From: Lysinibacillus_B sp031181585
GTDB lineage: Bacteria > Bacillota > Bacilli > Bacillales_A > Planococcaceae
NCBI RefSeq assembly: GCF_047301505.1
Contig: NZ_CP154840.1
Location: 248,001 to 312,000 of the forward strand
DNA: 64,000 nucleotides
Direction: 5' to 3'
The translations under genes and the position numbers were made by a program. Below are positions 26,512 through 35,268 of the stretch, piece after piece. The number at the start of each line of letters is the position of its first letter. The first letter of the stretch is position 1. Below the pieces are notes generated by a model. The model worked only from the letters and a program-made list of their open reading frames with translations. It did not search any database and was not told the origin of the DNA.

Positions 26512-27420
26512 ATGAATTTTTACATCGTCATGCAAGGGCGTACGTATCTAGAGGAGAAATCAAAAGGTGTTATTTGGTCTTTGATCAAGGATAAAAGCGG
26601 ACAAACCCCGCACTTTTGGGAACGAATGAAAGAGGTAAAGGCAGGAGACGCAATTTTTCATTATGTAAAGGGAGAAATTGTTGCAATAAGTATAGCCAGC
26701 CAGGATTGCCATGAGGGGAAGAGTCCATATCAAGCGAGTGACAGCACATTAGGATTTACCGTTGAAACGGCCTACGAGGAGCTGGAAAGACCGCTTTCTA
26801 TTAAAGAGAATCTTCAGGCAATCCAACCGTTGCTGCCATTGAAATATTCGGCTTTTCAGGAGGATGGAGATGGGAATCAGGGCTACCTCTATCCATGTAA
26901 TGAGCTATTGGCGCTTAAATTGCTTGAACTGATAAGTGATTTAAATATTTATGAGGAAGCTCAAGAGCAGCTTGAGTTTGCGATCGGTACTATTGCAAGT
27001 AAAGAACGCAATACACTGATTCCTGTATTAGCAGAGACTGAGTCTGAAGCAAAAAAGAAACTGCGAAAAGGGAAAAAGAAATTTAAACAAGGCTTATCGC
27101 CCCTATGGGATCATCAATGTGCGCTCTGTGGGATTAACTTACCGGAACTGCTAAGGGCTACTTATTCGAAACCTTGGAAAGACAGTACAGATGAGGAGCG
27201 GCTGGATATCTATAATGGGTTATTGTTATGCTGTAACCATGAAATTTTATATGACCAAGGATATATTGCCTTTGATGGCTCAGGTAAAATTCATATCTCT
27301 AATGAGATCAGCAATAGCGAATACGGAAAATATGGTATACATTCCAAAATGCGTATCAACCGAAGAGAAGAAAATAAACCTTATTTTAAATGGCATAAGC
27401 GGAATATTTTTAGAAAATAA
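26512..27420 (+). CDS. EVE/PUA-like domain fused to HNH nuclease, possible modification-dependent defence enzyme
   Basis: 302 residues. The N-terminus (about 1-105) has the pattern FYIVMQGRTY ... HFWERMKEVKAGDAIFHYVKG, as in EVE/PUA-like domains that bind modified bases. The C-terminus (about 205-290) is an HNH_2-type module with CALCG and YNGLLLCCNHEILYDQGYIAFD. Related EVE-HNH proteins act as type IV restriction enzymes. The usual ASHIKPW sequence, which supplies the first catalytic His, reads ATYSKPW here, so that His is Tyr; activity may be lost or changed. The gene follows the phosphatase by 35 bp and has its own AAAGGTG. GTG 26500 is an alternative start. Confidence 0.72.
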   Translation: MNFYIVMQGRTYLEEKSKGVIWSLIKDKSGQTPHFWERMKEVKAGDAIFHYVKGEIVAISIASQDCHEGKSPYQASDSTLGFTVETAYEELERPLSIKENLQAIQPLLPLKYSAFQEDGDGNQGYLYPCNELLALKLLELISDLNIYEEAQEQLEFAIGTIASKERNTLIPVLAETESEAKKKLRKGKKKFKQGLSPLWDHQCALCGINLPELLRATYSKPWKDSTDEERLDIYNGLLLCCNHEILYDQGYIAFDGSGKIHISNEISNSEYGKYGIHSKMRINRREENKPYFKWHKRNIFRK

Positions 27421-27461
27421 AAGAGAGGGCTCCCGGTATTTTACCAGAAGCCGTCTCTTTT
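27419..27461 (+). terminator. Intrinsic terminator after the HNH gene
   Basis: AAAAGAGAGGGCT / AGCCGTCTCTTTT stem with one mismatch, 17-nt loop, ending in TTTT. Confidence 0.75.
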
Positions 27462-27648
27462 AAGTTTCTACTAAGTAGTGGTAAATATCGTATTGTACAG
27501 GTTGCTCAAGAATCATGTTCATTGTGACAACTACTACACAATTTAAATATTGGACCGTAAGAAGGAGAAAGGTTTTCTAACAAAATAATAACGTTGGTCG
27601 CAATTATAATAAATAAAGAAAGGTGTCTTCCTTGTTAAAAGTTCTTTC

Positions 27649-27684
27649 AAAATAAAAAACACACCACAATTATTCATGATGTGT
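27649..27684 (-). terminator. Terminator overlapping the 3' end of the 206-aa gene
   Basis: On the minus strand ACACATCA / TGGTGTGT (one G-U) encloses the stop codon region and is followed by TTTTTTATTTT. Confidence 0.7.
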
Positions 27685-28290
27685 CCTGTTATGTGTATCA
27701 ATTGTATAATGAGCCTGATTAATGGCCTGCTCGACAAGCTGGCTGAAACGATTTCTGCGCGTATCGTCTCGGGCGAGCAAAGAGGTGATCAGACGCTGCT
27801 GAATATAGAGTGTCTCATCGTTGGAATTCTGTACATCCTGTTCATCAAGCAAATAATAATGACGGCTTTGGTTTTTATCGAACACTTCATTGGCTGTTTC
27901 TTTATTATTGCGAATGAGCACAAAATCGATCCAGCGCATAAAATGAAAGCCTAAATAATAGCTAAGAATAAATAACCGATCGGCATCGTTTTGCCAGCTC
28001 CGTAAGAATTCAGGGATTTCTGCTGACGCATTTAGCTTCTCCATAAAATAAAAATTGTACTGATGGGAGAAATTCTTTTCTACCTTCGTAATAGTTACTT
28101 TCGGATATCGCCCGAGAAGTTTCCAACAGTTCAGGACGGTTGCGAGTGCATCCTCTCTGTTATGAATCTTTGCAGTAAGCGGGGGAAGCTGGGGGCTCCA
28201 TTTTTGATACAAACTTTCAAACTTCTGCAGCTCATCCTCAGTTAATGAAACTAAACAGTGTTGAACAGTTAACTTTATTGTCCCTCTCAT
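27670..28290 (-). CDS. Hypothetical 206-aa protein
   Basis: No family recognised. It is a soluble protein with many aromatic residues (HQYNFYFMEKL; YYLGFHFMRWIDFVLIRN) and a charged helical C-terminus ending HNRTHHE. No signal peptide, metal-binding cluster or nucleotide motif. ATG with AGAGGGATGG upstream. It is divergent from the AbrB-family gene, with 143 bp between the two starts. Confidence 0.6.
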   Translation of the reverse strand: MRGTIKLTVQHCLVSLTEDELQKFESLYQKWSPQLPPLTAKIHNREDALATVLNCWKLLGRYPKVTITKVEKNFSHQYNFYFMEKLNASAEIPEFLRSWQNDADRLFILSYYLGFHFMRWIDFVLIRNNKETANEVFDKNQSRHYYLLDEQDVQNSNDETLYIQQRLITSLLARDDTRRNRFSQLVEQAINQAHYTIDTHNRTHHE

Positions 28291-28433
28291 TATCCATCCC
28301 TCTATTATAGTTTATTAGTGAATAATATATTAATTGAATAGTGGGAAAAATACAACCTGAAATATAAAAATTTTGCTTAAAATAGATAAAGTAGTAAAGT
28401 AGAGGGCAAACATAGAAAAGGAGGGGGCTTTAG

Positions 28434-29453
28434 ATGAAAGGAATTGTTAAAGTACTGTTCATTGCTTTAGCTGGTGCACTGGTGTTTAGCTTTTTGCATT
28501 TTCCACTTCCGTGGTTACTCGGGTCTATCTTTACGGTGCTGATCAGTCAGTTTGCAGTACAGGGAGAGCTTTCGTGGCCGCCCATTTTGCGTAATACAGG
28601 CTTGATCATTGTAGGAGTGGCAATTGGCCAGCAATTCGACCTTTCTTTATTCAATGGGATGGGCTTACTCTTTCTCTATATGGCAGTGCTAAATATAGGG
28701 CTTATCGCTTTTGCTGTAATTTTAGCAATTTGGACAACGAAGTGGACTGGCATGTCCCTAAAGACCTCACTAACGGGAAGTATTCCCGGCGGGTTGTCGC
28801 AATTTGTTTTGTTTGCTGAAGAGGAGAAGGATATCGACCTGGCAATTGTAACTTTCTTTCATATTATTCGGGTAGTAGCTGTCGTCCTTGTTATTCCATT
28901 CATCGTCTCAGGAGATATCGTGACTGACGGAGGGCAGGCAGATTCATTTAACTTGTGGCTTATCCCGGTATTTTTCCTAGCTGCTTGTTCAGTATGGGTG
29001 GGTCTGAAAATAAAGCTGCCTGTTGCACATTTTTTAACGCCTGTTTTATTAGTGATCGTCATACATATGTTTGGATTGGAAGTACCGCCCATTCCCGTAT
29101 CTTTGCTTCATGTAGCACAACTACTGATAGGAGCTTATATTGGGCTGCTTTTGAAGCCTCATATGATTCGTCTCCCTAAAAAAGTGTTGATGGCAGGAAT
29201 AATCAATACAGCGGCTCTTATCGTCGTAACTTATTTTGGAAGTTTAGCTGTTCAGTGGCTGCTTGGCTATTCTTTTGCTACAAGCTTTCTAAGTACAGCT
29301 CCGGGAGGGCTTGACCAAATGGGGCTTCTTGCCGCTGCGGTAGGGGCGGATATTTCCATTGTAACCGTATTTCAATTATTCAGGCTGTTGTTTATCTTTC
29401 TGGTTGTACTTCCGCTGCTGAAAATGGTGACGCGGAAAATGATAAAATCCTAG
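28434..29453 (+). CDS. AbrB-family integral membrane protein (Pfam AbrB / 'ammonia monooxygenase' type)
   Basis: 339 residues, nine to ten membrane helices, in two related halves. Each half has the family's glycine-rich motif: SIPGGLSQFVLFAEEE in the first and TAPGGLDQMGLLAAAVGAD in the second. Despite the name it is a transporter-like membrane family, unrelated to the AbrB DNA-binding regulator. Substrate unknown. RBS GGAGGGGG. It converges on madM, with a shared terminator. Confidence 0.82.
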   Translation: MKGIVKVLFIALAGALVFSFLHFPLPWLLGSIFTVLISQFAVQGELSWPPILRNTGLIIVGVAIGQQFDLSLFNGMGLLFLYMAVLNIGLIAFAVILAIWTTKWTGMSLKTSLTGSIPGGLSQFVLFAEEEKDIDLAIVTFFHIIRVVAVVLVIPFIVSGDIVTDGGQADSFNLWLIPVFFLAACSVWVGLKIKLPVAHFLTPVLLVIVIHMFGLEVPPIPVSLLHVAQLLIGAYIGLLLKPHMIRLPKKVLMAGIINTAALIVVTYFGSLAVQWLLGYSFATSFLSTAPGGLDQMGLLAAAVGADISIVTVFQLFRLLFIFLVVLPLLKMVTRKMIKS

Positions 29454-29478
29454 CCTGCTTCTGCAGGCTAGGATTTTA
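29445..29478. terminator. Bidirectional terminator between the AbrB-family gene and madM
   Basis: Perfect 14-bp stem AAATCCTAGCCTGC / GCAGGCTAGGATTT with TTCT loop. T-runs flank it on both strands, and it includes the stop codon of the plus-strand gene. Confidence 0.85.
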
Positions 29479-29514
29479 TAAATTTGACACATAAACTGTA
29501 TATTGTTTTATTTT

Positions 29515-30276
29515 TTACCAAACCATATCTGTTAAAATAAACAATAGGGTTGGGCATAATAAACAGCCTAAACCTGTATAAAAAGTTGCTGTAACGGCAC
29601 CGTACGGGACCAAACGTGGGTCCGTTGCAGCAAGTCCACCTGTAACTCCGGAAGTTGTCCCCATCAGACCGCCATATACCATGGCAGTAAGCGGATTGTT
29701 AAGTCCAATCCATTTTGCTACGAATGGTGTGCCAATCATCACCAGTACCGATTTGATTAAACCAGCTGCGATGCTGATGGCAATTACCTCAGAGCTTGCA
29801 CCAAGGGCTGCACCAGTTACTGGGCCGACGATGTATGTCACTGTCCCCGCGCCAATTGTAGCTAAGCTGACAGCATCTGTATAGCCGAACGCAACAGCGA
29901 AAATTACACCGATGACAAAAGATAGTATGACACCGATAAATAATGAAAGGGTACCTCGTGCACCAGCTTTTTTTATTTCATCAAAATTGGCACCGAAAGA
30001 AGTTGCTACGATTGCAAAGTCACGAAGCATGCTTCCGCCTAAAAGGCCGATACCTGCTAAGAAAGAAATATCAGCCAACCCTTTAGTGCCCCCACTGTAA
30101 GCGCCACCAATATAAGAGAGAATTAATCCGAGAAGGATGGCAATTGCAGAACCATGAATGAAACCCCGTGTCAGTTTGTTTGAAATTAAATAGGCAAGCC
30201 ACATCGTAACACCGACAATTAAGAATCCTGTAATTAATCCGTTGCTTTCGAGCAGTCCTTTAATTGTTTCCCACAT
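29515..30276 (-). CDS. madM: Malonate/sodium symporter, MadM subunit
   Basis: 253 residues, about eight membrane helices, with the family pattern GSMLRDFAIVATSFGANFDE, TVTYIVGPVTGAALGASSEV and GGLMGTTSGVTGGLAATD. In Malonomonas and in aerobic malonate users, MadL plus MadM import malonate with Na+. The start overlaps the end of madL by 17 bp (translational coupling). The pair is transcribed away from the mdc genes and shares their regulatory region, so uptake and breakdown of malonate are co-controlled. Confidence 0.9.
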   Translation of the reverse strand: MWETIKGLLESNGLITGFLIVGVTMWLAYLISNKLTRGFIHGSAIAILLGLILSYIGGAYSGGTKGLADISFLAGIGLLGGSMLRDFAIVATSFGANFDEIKKAGARGTLSLFIGVILSFVIGVIFAVAFGYTDAVSLATIGAGTVTYIVGPVTGAALGASSEVIAISIAAGLIKSVLVMIGTPFVAKWIGLNNPLTAMVYGGLMGTTSGVTGGLAATDPRLVPYGAVTATFYTGLGCLLCPTLLFILTDMVW

Positions 30277-30667
30277 TCAAATCCCCTCCTGTGTTAAATT
30301 CCACTGCAGCTTCTTTTGCTTTTTTACCACTAAGCAGCGGCACACATGCCCAACTGATCACAACCACTGCAATGCCGCTGATGATAGCAAGCGGACCTCC
30401 TGTCAATGCACCAATCACATTTTGGCTTGAAGCCATGGCGATAACGATTGGAATATACATTCCGTTCCAAAAGGCAAGGCCGTCTTGGGCGGGTAAACTA
30501 ATCTTCCCGGACTTAACCAGTTTATCTACTGTAATAATTAGCAGAATCATAGCTACCCCTACACCGCCAACATTGGAATCGACACCCATTGCTATGCCAA
30601 TGAATTCTCCAACCAACATCCCCGCTAAATAGCATCCAGCCAGAATTGCGACACCGTAAATAACCAT
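30260..30667 (-). CDS. madL: Malonate transporter, MadL subunit
   Basis: 135 residues, four hydrophobic segments. It begins VIYGVAILAGCYLAGMLVGE and contains GVDSNVGGVGVAMILLI and KEAAVEFNTGGDLN, all typical of MadL. It acts only together with MadM. RBS AGGGGTGG precedes the ATG; the predicted promoter and operator lie 33-86 bp upstream. Confidence 0.9.
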   Translation of the reverse strand: MVIYGVAILAGCYLAGMLVGEFIGIAMGVDSNVGGVGVAMILLIITVDKLVKSGKISLPAQDGLAFWNGMYIPIVIAMASSQNVIGALTGGPLAIISGIAVVVISWACVPLLSGKKAKEAAVEFNTGGDLNVGNN

Positions 30668-30699
30668 TTACACATCCACCCCTTATAGAATTTTTGAAA

Positions 30700-30717
30700 A
30701 TTCAGTCGACTGTATTC
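30700..30717. promoter_or_regulatory. GntR-type operator 1, at the madLM start site
   Basis: CAGTCGACTGTATT core centred on GTCGAC, nearly identical to operator 2. It lies just downstream of the predicted madLM start site, where bound repressor would block transcription. Confidence 0.7.
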
Positions 30718-30724
30718 TGTTTTC

Positions 30725-30753
30725 ATCATAAAACAGCATTTATCAATAATCAA
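30725..30753 (-). promoter_or_regulatory. Predicted madLM promoter
   Basis: On the minus strand TTGATT (30753-30748), 17-bp spacer, TATGAT (30730-30725). Operator 1 begins about 8 bp downstream. Confidence 0.65.
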
Positions 30754-30794
30754 GGATAATTTATGCTTAAAGCAGAATAAAAAGTAAAATTGTA

Positions 30795-30823
30795 TTGAAA
30801 AAAGAATATTCATAAAATATAAT
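30795..30823 (+). promoter_or_regulatory. Predicted promoter of the gntR-mdc operon
   Basis: TTGAAA (30795-30800), exactly 17 bp, TATAAT (30818-30823), a near-consensus sigma-A promoter. Operator 2 begins 4 bp downstream. Confidence 0.75.
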
Positions 30824-30826
30824 AAT

Positions 30827-30846
30827 TGTATACAGTCGACCGTATT
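30827..30846. promoter_or_regulatory. GntR-type operator 2, at the mdc operon start site
   Basis: TGTATACAGTCGACCGTATT: palindromic around GTCGAC (ATAC-n-GTCGAC-n-GTAT) and sharing CAGTCGAC-YGTATT with operator 1. It overlaps the expected transcription start of the operon, fitting autorepression by the GntR protein encoded next. Confidence 0.75.
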
Positions 30847-30869
30847 TCTAGGAAACAGGGGGTTTAGGT

Positions 30870-31520
30870 ATGGAGTATTTCAATCAGTCATTTGATAATG
30901 CCCTATCAAGAACAATAGCAGAAAAATTATTAGAAAATATTTTATCAGGAGAATTAAGGCCTGGAGATAAGGTTGTGGAAAGTGTATATGCCGATCAATT
31001 CAATACAAGCAGATCACCGGTGAGGGAAGCCATTTACTTATTATCTACTGAAGGATTAATTGAGAGAGTTCCTCGCAAAGGTGCCTTTATTAAGGGTTAC
31101 ACAATTGATGATGTACGCGACCTATTGGATATACGAAATCATTTGGAAATGTTAGCTGCAGACCGTATCCAAGAACCTCATAAGCAGAAAACGCTATTGG
31201 AGGAAATGAAGTTAGTGTTGAAAAAGATGGAGAGCTGCAAGTCCCAAATCGACTATACTCATGCCAATTATGAGTTTCACTTTATTTTAGTGAAATTCAG
31301 TGGAAGCCCGGTGTTAATTGAGATGTATAGCAAGATTGCATTACCACTACTGCGTATTCAGGTCATTCATTTTTCAAGAGAAAGAATGATAGAAAAATCC
31401 ATTGACGAGCATAAGGCTATATATGAGTTATTGAAGAACAATGGGTTGGATGAATTAAAGACAATCTTACGTAAGCATACAGAAGATGTAATCCATAGTG
31501 TTCGTAAACAACTTCTTTAG
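30870..31520 (+). CDS. GntR/FadR-type (FCD) repressor of the malonate cluster
   Basis: 216 residues. The N-terminal winged helix (about 10-75) contains LRPGDKVVESVYADQFNTSR and SPVREAIYLLSTEGLIERVP; residues 85-210 are an all-helical FCD ligand domain (DLLDIRNHLEM; the His of ANYEFHFILV). By analogy with MdcY and related regulators it probably senses malonate or a derivative and controls both madLM and mdc from the two GTCGAC operators. First gene of the operon, 12 bp before mdcH. Confidence 0.87.
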   Translation: MEYFNQSFDNALSRTIAEKLLENILSGELRPGDKVVESVYADQFNTSRSPVREAIYLLSTEGLIERVPRKGAFIKGYTIDDVRDLLDIRNHLEMLAADRIQEPHKQKTLLEEMKLVLKKMESCKSQIDYTHANYEFHFILVKFSGSPVLIEMYSKIALPLLRIQVIHFSRERMIEKSIDEHKAIYELLKNNGLDELKTILRKHTEDVIHSVRKQLL

Positions 31521-31532
31521 GAGGGGGAGCCG

Positions 31533-32459
31533 TTGAAGACAGCTTTTCTATTTCCAGGTCAAGGGACGCAATACCCCGGCTTTTTAGAGGATTTACCAGA
31601 TATGGCGGTCGTTCACGGGACATTGAAAGAAGCAGAACAGATATTGGAAACAACAATCAATTCGCTTCATAGCCCATATGCGCTTTCCACTACAAAAGCA
31701 GTGCAGCAAAGTTTGCTTATTGCAGGGGTAGCGATGTCACGCCTTTTGGAGCAGGAGGGAGCTAAACCAGATTATGTAGCAGGGCATTCTGTAGGAGCAT
31801 TTGGTGCAGCTGTTGCCGCTAAGTCCTGTACATTCGAGCAGGCGCTGAAGCTTGTTACATTACGGGGACAGATGATGGAGCAAAGTTTGGATCTGCAATA
31901 TGGCATGGGGGTTGTTGTCGGACTAACGGAAGATAAGCTGATAGATATCGTAGCCGAATTCCATACCGAGGAGCAGCCAGTCTATGTATCAAACCAAAAT
32001 TCGCCGACACAGATCACGCTTTCTGGAAACAAAAAAGCGATACAACGAGTACTGGAGTACGTAGAAAGAAAAGGGGCGCGTTCCGCTAAGCTGCTGAATG
32101 TTTCTACACCTTCGCATTGTCCGCTTTTTGAACATGTGAAGGATGTATTAGAGCAAGAGATGGATAATATGTTATTTCAGCGTCCCAAGATACCGATAGC
32201 TGCCAACCGCAATGCCAGGCTGTTGCGTCAGGCAGAGGCAATTAAGGCCGATTTGGCTGAAAGCATCTGCCATCCAGTGAAGTGGCATGATGCTACCAAT
32301 GTTTTATATGAAAATGGTGTTCGCATTTTTATAGAGATGCCGCCGGGGGATGTATTAACAAAACTTGCGAATACAGCATTTCCGGGTGTACGTGCCGTCA
32401 GTACCCAAAAGGTGGCGGTTGAAGATGTGTTATACATTTTAAATCACAAAGGGGTGTAG
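31533..32459 (+). CDS. mdcH: Malonate decarboxylase epsilon subunit, malonyl-CoA:ACP transacylase MdcH
   Basis: 308 residues of the FabD fold. It has the N-terminal FPGQGTQYPG, the nucleophile Ser in AGHSVGAFGAA and the catalytic His in STPSHCPLF. It transfers the first malonyl group to the acyl-carrier subunit MdcC, priming the enzyme. Start is TTG with GGAGGGGGAG upstream. It is the first enzyme gene after the regulator; mdcA starts 5 bp downstream. Confidence 0.88.
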   Translation: MKTAFLFPGQGTQYPGFLEDLPDMAVVHGTLKEAEQILETTINSLHSPYALSTTKAVQQSLLIAGVAMSRLLEQEGAKPDYVAGHSVGAFGAAVAAKSCTFEQALKLVTLRGQMMEQSLDLQYGMGVVVGLTEDKLIDIVAEFHTEEQPVYVSNQNSPTQITLSGNKKAIQRVLEYVERKGARSAKLLNVSTPSHCPLFEHVKDVLEQEMDNMLFQRPKIPIAANRNARLLRQAEAIKADLAESICHPVKWHDATNVLYENGVRIFIEMPPGDVLTKLANTAFPGVRAVSTQKVAVEDVLYILNHKGV

Positions 32460-32463
32460 ATAG

Positions 32464-34122
32464 ATGGTCATATTGAATAACCAGACACAAGGGAGAAACT
32501 GGACAACAAGACTGGATGCGAAAAAAGAGCAACTTGAAAAGGTAAAAGGAATGGTAGATGGGGTCATCATTCCAACTGAAAAGATCGTAGATGTATTAGA
32601 AAAGTTAATCAGACCGAAAGACCGTGTCATTATGGAGGGCAATAATCAGAAGCAAGCATCATTCCTCTCGAAAGCGCTTGTTCAGGTCGATCCAGGAAAG
32701 GTATACGATTTGCATATGATTATGTCGAGTGTTTCCAGACCGGAACATTTGGACATTTTCGAGGAAGGTATCGCCAAAAAGATTGATATGTCCTATGCAG
32801 GGCCACAAAGTTTGCGAATAGCCCAGATGATTGAAGATGGCCGTTTGGAACTGGGTGATCTCCATACGTATGTAGAATTATATGGCCGTCTGTTCATTGA
32901 CTTAATTCCGAATGTGGCACTTGTGGCCGCTGATAAAGCGGACCGTGCTGGCAATCTCTATACGGGACCAAACACAGAGGAGACACCGACGTTTGTGGAA
33001 GCAGCTGCGTTCAGTGATGGTATCGTTATCGCGCAAGTAAATGAAATTGTGGATGAATTGCCACGTATTGATATTCCAAGCTCTTGGGTTGACTTCGTCG
33101 TACAAGCGGATGAACCTTACGAATTAGAGCCGCTATTTACAAGAGATCCGCGGCATATTACAGATATCCAGATTTTACAGGCAATGATGTGCATAAGAGG
33201 TATCTATGAAAAGCATGGTGTACAGTCGTTAAATCATGGAATCGGTTTTAATACAGCGGCGATTGAACTATTGCTGCCCACATATGGCGAACAATTAGGA
33301 TTAAAGGGGAAGATTTGCAGAAACTGGGTGTTGAATCCTCATCCAACGCTAATCCCTGCTATCGAAACAGGTTGGGTTGAAAGTGTTCATTGCTTCGGAG
33401 GAGAGCTGGGTATGGAAAAATATGTTGAGGCTCGCCGGGATATTTTCTTCACAGGAAGGGATGGAAGTCTCCGTTCAAACCGTACATTGGCACAACTCGC
33501 CGGGCAATATGCTGTAGACTTGTTTATCGGATCGACATTGCAGATGGACGCGCTTGGCAATTCCTCAACAGTTACGAAGGGACGTGTGGCCGGATATGGC
33601 GGGGCACCAAATATGGGACATGACCCGGGTGGACGTCGTCATTCGACAGAGGCATGGTATAACATGATGACATCGAAAGATGAATTAGCACGAGGGAAGA
33701 AGCTGGTTGTCCAAGTGGCAGAAACGTTCCAGGATGCAAATCAGCCGGTATTCGTTGAAAGACTTGATGCTGTGGATGTAAAGAAACAAGCAGGACTGGC
33801 AGTGGCACCAGTGATGATCTATGGGGAGGATGTAACCCATGTGGTGACGGAGGAAGGGATTGCTTACCTTTATATGAGTGACAGTCCTAGTGAACGCCGG
33901 CAGATGATTGCGGCTGTCGCAGGCGTGACGCCAATTGGCATGAAACATGATGCGACAGCGACAGCGCTTCTGCGAGAACGAGGACTTGTGGCATTACCGG
34001 AAGATTTAGGTATTCGGCGTGCAGAGGCGAAGCGTTCACTACTTGCTGCTAAAAATATAGATGAATTAGTTCAGTGGTCGGGTGGTTTATATGAACCGCC
34101 TGCCAAATTCCGCAGCTGGTAG
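32464..34122 (+). CDS. mdcA: Malonate decarboxylase alpha subunit MdcA (acetyl-ACP:malonate ACP-transferase)
   Basis: 552 residues, full length for MdcA. Signatures include LIRPKDRVIMEGNNQKQASF, SYAGPQSLRIAQMIEDGRLE, GIGFNTAAIELLLPTYG, GGAPNMGHDPGGRRHSTE and ITYL-like EEGIAYLYM. It swaps acetyl on the carrier protein for malonate, giving malonyl-ACP and acetate, a CoA-transferase-like reaction. It overlaps no neighbour but is tightly spaced on both sides. Confidence 0.93.
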   Translation: MVILNNQTQGRNWTTRLDAKKEQLEKVKGMVDGVIIPTEKIVDVLEKLIRPKDRVIMEGNNQKQASFLSKALVQVDPGKVYDLHMIMSSVSRPEHLDIFEEGIAKKIDMSYAGPQSLRIAQMIEDGRLELGDLHTYVELYGRLFIDLIPNVALVAADKADRAGNLYTGPNTEETPTFVEAAAFSDGIVIAQVNEIVDELPRIDIPSSWVDFVVQADEPYELEPLFTRDPRHITDIQILQAMMCIRGIYEKHGVQSLNHGIGFNTAAIELLLPTYGEQLGLKGKICRNWVLNPHPTLIPAIETGWVESVHCFGGELGMEKYVEARRDIFFTGRDGSLRSNRTLAQLAGQYAVDLFIGSTLQMDALGNSSTVTKGRVAGYGGAPNMGHDPGGRRHSTEAWYNMMTSKDELARGKKLVVQVAETFQDANQPVFVERLDAVDVKKQAGLAVAPVMIYGEDVTHVVTEEGIAYLYMSDSPSERRQMIAAVAGVTPIGMKHDATATALLRERGLVALPEDLGIRRAEAKRSLLAAKNIDELVQWSGGLYEPPAKFRSW

Positions 34123-34133
34123 GGGGGAGCGTA

Positions 34134-34970
34134 GTGGAGAAGGAACTACTGTGCAGAGAGATTGCGCAAGGAGCCACTCGTGCATTAATCAGAGAAGTAA
34201 CTCTAACTCCTAAACCAGGGCTGGTGGACATGTGGGATACCGGATCCCATCAAGATTTAACGTTATCTATGATGAAGGATTCAGCTTACGCACTATATGA
34301 TACATTTTACGACATGGCTATGCTTTGTTACGGAGAGGTTCCTTCTTTAACAATTCGTGAAAAGTTCGGCGAAATCGGGCGTCAAGGTGAAGCAATGATG
34401 TTTGCTGTGACGGGTGGAGTCAACACACATAAAGGAGCAATCTGGTCATTGGGTCTGCTGGGAGCAGCCTGTGCCATGCTAAAAGGAATTGGAACTCCAG
34501 AGGAATTGTGCCTTAAAGCTGGAGAATTGGCTAAGATTGAAGACCGTTTTGTGCCCATGCTTGAAACAAATGGAAGCAGAGCAGTTAAGAAATACGGTTT
34601 AAGGGGAGCGAGGCAGGAAGCACAGGAAGCTTTTCCTCATATATTGTCTGCCAGTTTACCGGTCTATCAAAGAGAGTCGGCTAATGGAGAGAAACGAGCA
34701 GCATTGCTGGCGTTATTAAGCCTGATTGCCACCTTGGAAGATACGTGCCTTGTGCACCGAGGGGGTATCGAGGGACTTAAATATGCGCAAGCATATGCCT
34801 ACAGGCTGCTGAAAGATAAAAATGTGGCAGGTATGGTCAAGATGAACCAGGATTTCATTACTCGTCACTTGTCACCCGGAGGCAGTGCAGACCTGCTTGC
34901 AGCCACATTTTTCATCAGCACATTACAACAGCTTCAATCAAAACATTTACATGTCATAAGGGGTGTATAA
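34134..34970 (+). CDS. mdcB: Triphosphoribosyl-dephospho-CoA synthase MdcB (CitG family)
   Basis: 278 residues with CitG/MdcB motifs TPKPGLVDMWDTGSH, TGGVNTHKGAIWSLGLLGAA, EDTCLVHRGG and LSPGGSADLLAATFF. It makes the prosthetic-group precursor 2'-(5''-triphosphoribosyl)-3'-dephospho-CoA from dephospho-CoA and ATP for attachment to MdcC. Start is GTG 34134 with a GGGGGGAG site. Its end overlaps the region upstream of mdcC. Confidence 0.9.
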   Translation: MEKELLCREIAQGATRALIREVTLTPKPGLVDMWDTGSHQDLTLSMMKDSAYALYDTFYDMAMLCYGEVPSLTIREKFGEIGRQGEAMMFAVTGGVNTHKGAIWSLGLLGAACAMLKGIGTPEELCLKAGELAKIEDRFVPMLETNGSRAVKKYGLRGARQEAQEAFPHILSASLPVYQRESANGEKRAALLALLSLIATLEDTCLVHRGGIEGLKYAQAYAYRLLKDKNVAGMVKMNQDFITRHLSPGGSADLLAATFFISTLQQLQSKHLHVIRGV

Positions 34971-34971
34971 C

Positions 34972-35268
34972 ATGGAGAAGTTAACGTTTACGTTACCTGC
35001 CACAAAACAGGTAAAGAAGAGTGCACATGTCGGTGTGGTAGGGTCAGGAGATTTAGAAGTATTGATCGAGCCGATTGAGGGAAATGAAAGCATCATTGAA
35101 GTCCGGACAGGTGTTACGGGATTCAAGGAAACTTGGCAAAAGGTAATCGAACGCTTTATCATACAGCAGGATGTCCTCGCCAAAATCTCTATCAACGATT
35201 TTGGAGCAACACCAGGCGTCGTATCAATTCGGCTGGCTCAAGCAGTGGAGGTGAGTAATAATGATTAA
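34972..35268 (+). CDS. mdcC: Malonate decarboxylase acyl carrier protein MdcC (delta subunit)
   Basis: 98 residues. The conserved VGVVGSGDLEVL block contains the Ser that carries the phosphoribosyl-dephospho-CoA arm in MdcC proteins. RIAINDFGATPGVV-like text appears as KISINDFGATPGVVSIR. ATG 34972 follows AAGGGGTG; TTG/ATG positions upstream overlap mdcB. The stop overlaps the start of mdcDE by 8 bp. Confidence 0.92.
   Translation: MEKLTFTLPATKQVKKSAHVGVVGSGDLEVLIEPIEGNESIIEVRTGVTGFKETWQKVIERFIIQQDVLAKISINDFGATPGVVSIRLAQAVEVSNND

Noticed and set aside
28434..29453. AbrB-family gene read as the AbrB transition-state regulator
   Set aside because: The protein has nine to ten membrane helices and no swapped-hairpin DNA-binding domain; only the family name is shared.
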